Source: an uncultured Lysobacteraceae bacterium
GTDB lineage: Bacteria; Pseudomonadota; Gammaproteobacteria; Xanthomonadales; Rhodanobacteraceae
Assembly: GCA_946480705.1 (NCBI GenBank)
Contig: CAMLLF010000164.1
Span: 1 to 7,719, forward strand
Direction: 5' to 3'
DNA: 7,719 bases
Of this stretch, positions 1 to 5,902 are shown piece by piece; the stretch's first letter is position 1; every line of letters starts with the position of its first letter. The notes under the pieces were generated by a model. It was given only the letters and a program-made list of their open reading frames with translations. It had not been told where the DNA came from and did not search any database. Both the position numbers and the translations under genes were made by a program.

Positions 1-2
1 GG

Positions 3-104
3 CGGATGAACGTCGACCCGGACCGGATCGTGATCGGCGCCGGCTCGGACGAACTGATCGCGCTGCTGATCCGCGCCTATGCGGGCCCTGGCGACGAGGT
101 GATC
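3..104 (+). CDS. hisC: Histidinol-phosphate aminotransferase (HisC) internal fragment
   Basis: This short reading frame, open at the left edge, matches a conserved internal block of HisC, the PLP enzyme that transaminates imidazole-acetol phosphate in histidine synthesis. The visible block reads [18 protein letters not shown] and then [10 protein letters not shown]. In the family this G(A/N)GSDELI segment lies near the start of the large PLP-binding domain. A real HisC would continue after GDEVI with a segment like YxxHGFxxY, but here the frame turns into a different aminotransferase motif and reaches a stop at 168-170. The catalytic lysine and both ends of the protein are absent. The wording is closer to alphaproteobacterial HisC than to gammaproteobacterial HisC as I remember them, so the piece may come from another organism. 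It cannot encode a working enzyme here. Confidence 0.55.
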
Positions 105-140
105 ACGACACCACTCACGTTCGTGGCGACGGCGAACGCA
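93..140 (+). other. DegT/DnrJ/EryC1-type aminotransferase motif (fragment)
   Basis: In the same frame as the HisC piece, the codons for [17 protein letters not shown] match the well-known block of DegT/DnrJ/EryC1 sugar aminotransferases, usually followed by a segment like ILYxGAxPVFVDID. Here that continuation is missing and the frame ends about ten codons later at the stop at 168-170. The residues GDEVI are shared by both families, so the switch falls on a short stretch of sequence identity (about 91-105). This is a fragment of about 16 residues, and the identification rests on that motif alone. Confidence 0.4.
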
Positions 141-1033
141 AACAGATCGTCGCCGCGTTCGAACGCCTGAACGCGAGCGCGTTCGGCGATCTCTGGATCA
201 CGCGCTCGGCCGACGGCGGCGCGAACTGGTCGACGCCGGCCCCGATCGTCGCAACGAGCGCGAACGAGCGGCATCCGGCGCTGCTGCAACTGCCGAACGG
301 GTCGTTCCTGCTGTTCTATCTCAAGGGCACCGGCGCGACGTCGACCTACCGGCTGTATCGCGCGACCTCGCCCGACGGCGCGACCTTCACGGAACACGGC
401 CAGCTGGCACTCGGCTGGGCCACCGGCGGCGAAGTGAACCCGCACGTGATCCGCCATCCCGACGGCACGCTGACGATGACCTACCAGCGCCTCGGCAGCG
501 GCAGCTACGTGGCGCAGTCCGCCGACGACGGCGCGACCTGGGACCAGCTCAAGACCGTGCTCGCGTCCGGCAGCCAGCTGCCGCGCATCGCGTTTCGCGC
601 GAGCGACGCACGCTATCTCGCGACCTATCAGGTCGGCTCGTCCTCGCTCGACGTGTTCGCCAAGACCACGACCGACGTGCGCGACTGGAGCGCCGCGCCG
701 GCCACGCTCGAAAGCGACGGCGACAACCACGACTCGCTGCCAGTCGTGATGCCCGACGACCGCTTCGCCGTGTTCTACATCCACGCCGACGGCAGCCAGT
801 ACGACATCTACTCGCGCCGCTCGGCCGACGGCGTCGCGTTCGAACCCGCGCTGCCGCAGGAAATCAGCGCCGGCGCCAGCGACGTCGAGCCGCACCCGCT
901 GGTCGGCGATTCGGCCTCGACGGTCGATCTGTACTGGGGCCGCGAGGCGCCGGCCGGCTCCGGCGACTACGACATCGTGCATCGCAGCAACGCCGTCGTC
1001 GCCGACGCGATCTTCGCCGGCCGGTTCGACTAG
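140..1033 (+). CDS. BNR/Asp-box repeat (sialidase-like) beta-propeller protein, 5' end missing
   Basis: This is the C-terminal 297 residues of a beta-propeller protein built of BNR/Asp-box repeats. Four Asp boxes (pattern S-x-D-x-G-x-x-W/F) are visible: SADGGANW at 206-229, SPDGATF at 368-388, SADDGATW at 518-541 and SADGVAF at 821-841. The first and third are canonical and the others end in Phe. Such repeats occur in sialidases and in many secreted proteins of unknown role. I see no FRIP motif and no clear catalytic arginine triad, so enzymatic activity is not supported. The frame is open to base 2, but codons before about 140 read as arginine-rich nonsense opposite the HisC/DegT pieces. The true start and the expected signal peptide are therefore lost. 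A GTG at 434 is in frame but lies inside the repeat region and is unlikely as a start. The protein ends in DAIFAGRFD, like C-terminal tails of exported Xanthomonadales proteins (from memory). Confidence 0.75.
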   Translation, partial: KQIVAAFERLNASAFGDLWITRSADGGANWSTPAPIVATSANERHPALLQLPNGSFLLFYLKGTGATSTYRLYRATSPDGATFTEHGQLALGWATGGEVNPHVIRHPDGTLTMTYQRLGSGSYVAQSADDGATWDQLKTVLASGSQLPRIAFRASDARYLATYQVGSSSLDVFAKTTTDVRDWSAAPATLESDGDNHDSLPVVMPDDRFAVFYIHADGSQYDIYSRRSADGVAFEPALPQEISAGASDVEPHPLVGDSASTVDLYWGREAPAGSGDYDIVHRSNAVVADAIFAGRFD

Positions 1034-1073
1034 CCGGCGCCGGCCTCGCAAAAACTTCTCCATAGCTTGCGTA

Positions 1074-1095
1074 GTGCACAGGCATACTTGTGCAC
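1074..1095. promoter_or_regulatory. 22-bp inverted repeat, possible operator
   Basis: Two 7-base arms, GTGCACA and TGTGCAC, are exact reverse complements separated by 8 bases (ggcatact). Each arm also contains the self-palindrome GTGCAC. The element lies about 60 bp upstream of the candidate -10 box of the diguanylate cyclase, a position where an activator or repressor dimer could bind. No regulator is identifiable from the sequence, and in GC-rich DNA a short dyad can arise by chance. Confidence 0.3.
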
Positions 1096-1152
1096 GCCCG
1101 CCGGCCGGCAACTGTTCGTCACGCTGCCTGCACTATCGTACGGTCGCACGGT

Positions 1153-1161
1153 TGCTAGAAT
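1153..1161 (+). promoter_or_regulatory. Extended -10 promoter candidate for the diguanylate cyclase
   Basis: TGCTAGAAT matches the extended -10 form (TGn followed by TAGAAT against TATAAT). Transcription would start near 1168, giving a leader of about 38 bases before the ATG at 1206. At a 17-base spacing the -35 position (1133-1138, ctatcg) is a poor match to TTGACA, which is tolerable for an extended -10 promoter. The box stands out in otherwise GC-rich sequence. Confidence 0.4.
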
Positions 1162-1196
1162 CGGGCCGCCCCTCAGGGACACTTCCGACGGCATCC

Positions 1197-1200
1197 GGAG
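1197..1200 (+). promoter_or_regulatory. Ribosome-binding site that fixes the start at ATG 1206
   Basis: GGAG lies five bases before the ATG at 1206, with a second GGAG directly abutting that ATG. No comparable site precedes the in-frame GTG at 1074. The site supports the shorter, 797-residue product. Confidence 0.6.
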
Positions 1201-1205
1201 CGGAG

Positions 1206-3599
1206 ATGAATGCGGGCATCGACATCGGCCTGATCGGCAGTGCCGCCATGATCCGCGCCGCCAGCGGTCTCGTGCGCAGCAGCGGACGGCTGCTCGCGCT
1301 GGGCGACCTCAGGACGGCGCTGCGCGCGCTTCCGGCCGTCGCCTGCGACCTGCTGCTCGTCGAGGCCGCCGATCCGACCTCGCCCGACTATGCCGATCTC
1401 GGCGATATCGCGCCGAACACCGCGTGGATCGCGCTCGACCACGGCGACGACGTCACGCGCGGCCGGCGCTGGATCGAGATCGGCGCGTCGGCCTGGCTGT
1501 CGCTGCCGACGCTCGACGCCGCCACGCTGCAGCGCGTCATCGCGCAGACGCTCGCGCTGCGTGCCGGCGTCAACGCGATGCGGCTGCAGCGCGACGACCT
1601 GCAGGCGGTGTTCGACTACGCGCCGCTGCCGATGTGGGTCTACGACCGCGTGACGCTGCGTTTTCTCGCGGTCAACGACGCGGCGATCCGCAGCTACGGC
1701 TGGTCGCGCGAGGAATTCCTGCGCATGACGCTGTATGACATCCGTCCTGCCGAAGACCACGCGTCGCTGCAGAACGCGCTGAGCCAGCGCGACACCGACT
1801 TCGAAAGCACCGAGGTCTGGCGCCACCGCAGCGCCGACGGCCGCGTGTTCCTCGTCGAGCTGACCTCGCGCGAGCTGCGCTACGCCGGCCGCGAGGCGCG
1901 CCTGGTCATGGCGCGCGACGTCACCGTCGAGCGCCAGGCCATCAAGACGATCGAGACCAGCGAGCGGCGCTTCCGCGACCTGTTCGAGCAGAGCCTCGGC
2001 CTGATCTGTACGCACGACTTCGACGGCGTGCTGCTGTCGATCAATCCGGCCGCCGCGAACGCGCTGGGCTATCGCGTCGTCGAGCTCGTCGGCCGCTCGA
2101 TGCTCGACGTCGTGCCGCCGCCGCTGCATTCGCACTTTCTCGAATACCTGCGCCGCATCGCGCGCCACGACGCCGACTCGGGCCTGTTCTACATCCAGCA
2201 CCGGGACGGCAGCCAGCGCGTCTGGGAATACAACAACCGCGTGCTGCACGACGAGCACGGCGCGCCGTTCGTCATGGGCTACGCGCTCGACATCACCGAC
2301 CGGCGTCTCTACGAACACCGGCTGCGCGAACAGCAGGCCGAGCTCGAAGCGGTCAACGACGCCTCGCCGATCGGCCTGTTCCGCGCCGACCTCGGCGGCG
2401 CGTTCCGCTACGTCAACCGCGCCTTCGAGCGCATGTCCGGCCAGCGCAGCGACGAGGCTGCCGGCGACGGCTGGCTCGACGCCGTGCATCCCGACGACCG
2501 CGAGCGCGTCGCCGACGCCTGGCGCAGCGCGGTCGCGGCGCGCGCGCGCTTCCAGTCGCGGCACCGCCTGCGTCCGGACAGCGGCCAGACCGTCTGGGTA
2601 TCGGCGCTCGCCGCGCCGCTCGTCGTCGAGGGCGAGATGACCGGCTACACCGGCAGCGTCGAGGACGTGACCGCGCGGCATCTCGCCGAGGAACAGCTGC
2701 GCCGCAACGAACAGCGCCTGCGCACGATCGCCGACGCGATGCCCGCGATGATCGCCTACGTCGATGCGGGCCTGCGCTTCCAGTTCGCGAACGCCGCCTA
2801 CGAACAGGTCTACGGCGACGAGCGCGGCCGCATCGTCGGCCGCCACGCGCGCAGCGTGCTCGACGATGCGACCTACCGCCGCCGCGAGCCGTACCTGAAG
2901 CAGGCGCTGGCCGGCCAGCGCGTCGTGTTCGAGGACGAGGAACGCCGCGGCGGCAACTACACCTGCCTGGAGATCACCTATATCCCGCAATGGGACGACG
3001 AGCGCCGGCAGGTGCTCGGCATCCATGCGATGGCGCAGGACATCACGCGCAAGAAAGTCGAGGAGCAGCGCTGGATCCAGGCCGCCGAGCAGGACAGCCT
3101 GACCGGACTCGCCAACCGCGCCGGCTTTCTCGTGCGCCTCGAACGCGCGCTCGTGCGCAGCCGCGACCAGCACTCGATGCTCGTCGTGATGTATCTCGAC
3201 ATCGACCGCTTCAAGCAGGTCAACGACACGCACGGCCACGCGGTCGGCGACACCGTGCTGCGGATCTTCGCCGAGCGCCTCGCGAGCGTGCTGCGGCCCT
3301 CGGACATCATCGGCCGCCTGGGCGGGGACGAATTCACCGTGATCATCGAAGGCATGCGCCGCTCGCAGTACGCGGCGGCCGCGGCGGCGAAGATCGTCGC
3401 CGCGATGCGCAAGCCGTTCGTGATCCCGGATCACGACCTCTCGCTCGCGCTGAGCACCAGCGTCGGCGTCGCCGTGGCCCAGAACGACGCCGCCATGACG
3501 GCGGCGGAACTGCTGTCGATGGCCGACGCGGCGCTCTACGAGACCAAGTCGGCGGGCCGCGACGGCTATCGCGTGCGCATGACCGAGAATGCGGCATAG
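1206..3599 (+). CDS. Diguanylate cyclase: pseudo-receiver, four PAS domains, GGDEF
   Basis: This protein condenses two GTP into cyclic-di-GMP, the second messenger for biofilm versus motility. It has 797 residues and no membrane segment, so it is a cytoplasmic sensor. Residues 1-120 look like a response-regulator receiver fold but lack its key residues: the phospho-acceptor position is Glu53 (in CDLLLVE), the acidic pair after strand 1 is missing, and the conserved Lys is replaced (GASAWLSLP, 93-101). Four PAS domains follow at about 128-245, 254-370, 380-495 and 500-618. Each closes with a D(V/I)T-type motif (ARDVT, ALDIT, VEDVT, AQDIT) that leads into a short linker helix. The GGDEF domain spans about 625-795, with DSLTGLANR at 630-638, LDIDRFKQVNDTHGH at 664-678 and an intact RLGGDEF at 704-710. 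RPSD at 697-700, five residues before GGDEF, is the RxxD inhibitory site, so product feedback is expected. There is no EAL domain. The start is the ATG with GGAG five bases upstream. The enzymatic class is secure; the PAS ligands are unknown. Confidence 0.93.
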   Translation: MNAGIDIGLIGSAAMIRAASGLVRSSGRLLALGDLRTALRALPAVACDLLLVEAADPTSPDYADLGDIAPNTAWIALDHGDDVTRGRRWIEIGASAWLSLPTLDAATLQRVIAQTLALRAGVNAMRLQRDDLQAVFDYAPLPMWVYDRVTLRFLAVNDAAIRSYGWSREEFLRMTLYDIRPAEDHASLQNALSQRDTDFESTEVWRHRSADGRVFLVELTSRELRYAGREARLVMARDVTVERQAIKTIETSERRFRDLFEQSLGLICTHDFDGVLLSINPAAANALGYRVVELVGRSMLDVVPPPLHSHFLEYLRRIARHDADSGLFYIQHRDGSQRVWEYNNRVLHDEHGAPFVMGYALDITDRRLYEHRLREQQAELEAVNDASPIGLFRADLGGAFRYVNRAFERMSGQRSDEAAGDGWLDAVHPDDRERVADAWRSAVAARARFQSRHRLRPDSGQTVWVSALAAPLVVEGEMTGYTGSVEDVTARHLAEEQLRRNEQRLRTIADAMPAMIAYVDAGLRFQFANAAYEQVYGDERGRIVGRHARSVLDDATYRRREPYLKQALAGQRVVFEDEERRGGNYTCLEITYIPQWDDERRQVLGIHAMAQDITRKKVEEQRWIQAAEQDSLTGLANRAGFLVRLERALVRSRDQHSMLVVMYLDIDRFKQVNDTHGHAVGDTVLRIFAERLASVLRPSDIIGRLGGDEFTVIIEGMRRSQYAAAAAAKIVAAMRKPFVIPDHDLSLALSTSVGVAVAQNDAAMTAAELLSMADAALYETKSAGRDGYRVRMTENAA

Positions 3600-3611
3600 C
3601 GGCTCGCTGGC

Positions 3612-3640
3612 GCGCGGCGAATGCTCTTCACGCGCCGCGC
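3612..3640. terminator. GC-rich stem-loop at the convergent gene ends
   Basis: GCGCGGCG (3612-3619) and CGCCGCGC (3633-3640) are exact reverse complements, forming an 8-bp stem around a 13-base loop. The structure starts just after the diguanylate cyclase stop and covers the last codons of the opposing oxidoreductase gene. Neither strand has a T-run after the stem, so it is not a standard intrinsic terminator. It could still slow converging polymerases or protect transcript ends. Confidence 0.3.
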
Positions 3641-4914
3641 AGATCGGCGAACCAGTCCCTGGCCTGATACCACCAGTAGCTTGCCTGCGCGCCGAGAAAA
3701 CCGAACGGGCGCATCGCGGAGACGAGACCGTAAGGTGCGAAGCGCTGCCACGCCGTGTCGTCGTTGGCGATCGCGGCGGCCAACAGTTCGCCGGCGACCG
3801 TCGTCGGCGCGACGCCGTGGCCCCCGAACGCCTGGGCGAACCAGATGCCATTCGGTTTGCGGCCGATCTGCGGCATCTGGTGGCGCGCATAGCTCATGAG
3901 ACCCGACCAGGCGAAGTCGATGTGCACGCCGGCGAGCTGCGGATACACCTTCAGGAGGTCGCGATACAGCAGGTCGCGCACGCGCCCGGGCGCGCGGTCG
4001 CGGATCGAGATGCGCCCGCCCCAGAGCAGGCGCGAGTCCGGCAGCGGCCGGTAGTAGTCGAACGCGAAGCGCGTGTCGTAGACCGCGGCGCGCGTGTTGA
4101 TGCATTCGCGCAGGCGCGGGCCCAGCGGCTCGGTGACCATGACGTACGTGGCGATCGGCAGGATCGCGCGGTCGACCTGCGGATCGAGTCCGGCGAGATA
4201 GCCGCCGCAGCAGAGCACGACGTGTTCGGCTTCGATTTCGCCGCCGGTCGTGCGCATGCGCCAGCCTTCGCCATGGCGCTCGACCGACTGCACCGGCGAG
4301 TGTTCGTGTACGGCAACACCCTTCTGCGACGCGGCCTGTGCGAGGCCGATCGCATAGTTCAGCGGATGCAGGTGCACGGCGTCGCGCTCCCAGAGCGCGT
4401 CGCCGTAGCGTTCGCTGCGCAGCAGCTCGCGCACCGTCGCACGAGGCACCCAGTCCCACTGCACGCCGAAATTTTCCGCGAGGAACCGCTGGCGCTCGCG
4501 CAGCACGCCGGGATCGCTGAACCAGTTGGCCCAGATCACGCCTTCGTCGACCATCGCACACGGAATGCGGTATTTGCCGACGCGCGAGCGGATCAGCTGC
4601 ACGCCGCCGAGCGTGCTCAGGAACAGCGCCTTCGCACCGTCGACGCCGAGCTGGCGCACGAGCGAGGCTTCACCGAGCGAATAGCCGGCGAACACGAAGC
4701 CGCCGTTGCGTCCCGACGCGCCGAAACCGACCGTTTCGGCTTCGAGCAGCGCGACGTCGCCGACGCCGCGTTCGGCGAGTCCGAGCGCCGTGTTGAGTCC
4801 CGCATAGCCGCCGCCGATCACGACCACGCGCTTGGCATGCCGGCCCGCAAGCGGCGCGAAGCCGCCGTAGGCCGTCGCCGTCGCGCGGTAGTAGCTGGCC
4901 GGCAGTTCGGTCAT
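3628..4914 (-). CDS. FAD-dependent amine oxidoreductase, DAO family (PuuB/OrdL-like)
   Basis: This 428-residue flavoprotein belongs to the D-amino-acid oxidase (DadA) superfamily and is closest in layout to gamma-glutamylputrescine oxidase (PuuB/OrdL), which oxidises the amine of gamma-glutamylputrescine in putrescine catabolism. The N-terminus (SYYRATATAYGGFAPLAG) precedes the FAD fold, as in PuuB. The dinucleotide motif VVIGGGYAG is at 31-39, and Glu58 at the end of the second strand should bind the adenosine ribose. GASGRNGG at 65-72 is the PuuB/OrdL signature. FAQAFGGHGVAPTTVAGELLA at 359-379 is the C-terminal FAD-contact segment. Length is normal for the family and no signal peptide is seen, so it should be cytoplasmic. 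Its ATG overlaps the lipoprotein stop (ATGA), implying translational coupling; AGGAAA lies ten bases upstream, inside that gene. No other putrescine-pathway (puu) gene is nearby, so the substrate is open; sarcosine, other amines or D-amino acids are alternatives. Family certain, substrate not. Confidence 0.88.
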   Translation of the reverse strand: MTELPASYYRATATAYGGFAPLAGRHAKRVVVIGGGYAGLNTALGLAERGVGDVALLEAETVGFGASGRNGGFVFAGYSLGEASLVRQLGVDGAKALFLSTLGGVQLIRSRVGKYRIPCAMVDEGVIWANWFSDPGVLRERQRFLAENFGVQWDWVPRATVRELLRSERYGDALWERDAVHLHPLNYAIGLAQAASQKGVAVHEHSPVQSVERHGEGWRMRTTGGEIEAEHVVLCCGGYLAGLDPQVDRAILPIATYVMVTEPLGPRLRECINTRAAVYDTRFAFDYYRPLPDSRLLWGGRISIRDRAPGRVRDLLYRDLLKVYPQLAGVHIDFAWSGLMSYARHQMPQIGRKPNGIWFAQAFGGHGVAPTTVAGELLAAAIANDDTAWQRFAPYGLVSAMRPFGFLGAQASYWWYQARDWFADLRGA

Positions 4915-5873
4915 TGCGCGCGCGTTTCCTTGGACAGGCCGTCGACTTCGAGGCCGACCTGCAGCCAGCCGAGACTGAGGCCGATGCGCTCCGCGTCGGG
5001 ATCGCCCCAGACGTAGCTCAGCATCTTGCCGGTCGCGTCTTCGATCACGGCAAGACGCAACACCTCGGCGTTGCTCTCGCGATAGGTCAGGCGCGCAAGT
5101 TCGAGCGAATAGCCCGACGCGGCGCCGTCGCGGTATTTCAGCGCGACGCGGCCGCCCTCGGTGTGCAGGCGCAGGTCGCGGCGCAGGTGCCAGTCGTTGT
5201 TGTCGGGCGAGGCCTTCATGCCGCCGCCGTTGAGCGCATCCCAGCCGGTGAACCAGCGCACGCGCTGCGACAGCGTCGCCGCATCGATGCCGCGCGCCTG
5301 ATCGGCGACGGTGACGACGCGCAGGCGGTCGTTGACGAGTTCGAAGCGCAGCGGCAGCAGTGCGGCGGTCGCGCCGATTCCCGGCAGCAGCGCGCTGCAG
5401 GCCGACGGATCGGCGGCGAACGCGAGCCCGTTGCGCGACGCGGCGGCCTTCAGCGTGCAGGCTTGCAGCGGCGCCCACGACTTGTCGTCGATGCGCACGC
5501 TCTTGCCGGGGTTCTGGAACACCGCCTCGGCCTCGGCCGACAGCGGGCGATACGGTACGAATCCATTTTTCTCATTGACGAGAAGCCAGCGCGCTTCCTG
5601 CACCGGCGTCGTGTCGGGCAGCACGAGACGCCAGAGCAGCTGGCCGCGGTCGCCGCCCGGGTGGCTGATCCAGTGATGGATCGCGGGCGCCGCATTCGTC
5701 GCGGGCGCCTGCTTGCCGCCGGCCGAGGCGGTCCAGCGCTCGGCATGATTGTCGTATTCGCCGGCGAGTTCCTGCGGAACGGCGACGGCTTCGGCCGTCG
5801 GGCGCGCCGGCAGGGCGCCGCAGGCAGTCAGCAGCATTGCGGCGGCCGCCGCAAGGCACAAAGAATGGCGCAT
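4911..5873 (-). CDS. Outer-membrane lipoprotein, possibly CpeT/CpcT-like
   Basis: This 320-residue protein carries a lipoprotein signal: a short basic start (MRH), a hydrophobic alanine-rich core and a lipobox LTAC with the modified cysteine at residue 18. Gly at +2, not Asp, predicts the outer membrane. After a Pro/Ala linker, residues 36-45 (LAGEYDNHAE) begin a soluble domain. The pattern LAGxYxN, a W-x-P-L-x-x-C block (133-139), a second Cys at 159 and a Trp-rich stretch (207-228) recall the CpeT/CpcT family, known in cyanobacteria as bilin lyases and also found as uncharacterised proteins elsewhere. This is a by-eye resemblance only, and bilin chemistry is not implied. Residues 230-315 look like beta strands. 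The start is supported by GGAGAGG six bases upstream (gene strand). The stop overlaps the oxidoreductase start by four bases, and the PLP-enzyme gene ends 29 bp upstream. Role unknown. Confidence 0.8.
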   Translation of the reverse strand: MRHSLCLAAAAAMLLTACGALPARPTAEAVAVPQELAGEYDNHAERWTASAGGKQAPATNAAPAIHHWISHPGGDRGQLLWRLVLPDTTPVQEARWLLVNEKNGFVPYRPLSAEAEAVFQNPGKSVRIDDKSWAPLQACTLKAAASRNGLAFAADPSACSALLPGIGATAALLPLRFELVNDRLRVVTVADQARGIDAATLSQRVRWFTGWDALNGGGMKASPDNNDWHLRRDLRLHTEGGRVALKYRDGAASGYSLELARLTYRESNAEVLRLAVIEDATGKMLSYVWGDPDAERIGLSLGWLQVGLEVDGLSKETRAQ

Positions 5874-5902
5874 GTGTCCTCTCCAGAACCGTTGATGCAA
5901 CC

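Larger units (their letters stand above)
1034..1205. other. Intergenic region between BNR protein and diguanylate cyclase
   Basis: This non-coding stretch follows the BNR stop codon. A 12-bp perfect palindrome (GCCGGCGCCGGC, 1033-1044) overlaps that stop but has no loop and no T-run, so it is not a convincing terminator. An A-run follows at 1050-1054. Further down lie the GTGCACA inverted repeat, the extended -10 candidate and the ribosome-binding site, each listed separately. The frame of the next gene is open back to a GTG at 1074, but those 44 codons read as Cys/Arg/Pro-rich sequence without domain character, so I treat them as leader. Confidence 0.6.

Noticed and set aside
1..1033. A HisC-DegT-sialidase fusion protein
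   Set aside because: The HisC/DegT pieces and the BNR repeats are in different frames and the former ends in a stop at 168-170; the junctions fit mis-joining better than a fusion.
1033..1044. Palindrome GCCGGCGCCGGC after the BNR stop as a terminator
   Set aside because: It has no loop and no T-run, and such GC palindromes are common by chance in this composition.
77..1111. A 344-codon minus-strand frame opposite the BNR protein
   Set aside because: The plus strand carries four Asp boxes in one frame; the minus frame is a compositional shadow.
1074..1205. Upstream extension of the diguanylate cyclase to GTG 1074
   Set aside because: The extra 44 residues lack domain features and a ribosome-binding site, while the ATG at 1206 has GGAG at good spacing; the extension would also overlap the promoter candidate.
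1173..3890. A 905-codon open frame on the minus strand opposite the diguanylate cyclase
   Set aside because: It is the antisense shadow of a strongly supported PAS-GGDEF gene; its Arg/Ala/Val/His-rich sequence has no domain character, and such long antisense frames are usual at this GC content.
3589..5016. A 475-codon plus-strand frame opposite the FAD oxidoreductase
   Set aside because: It is antisense to a gene with clear FAD motifs and shows shadow-type composition with no recognisable family.
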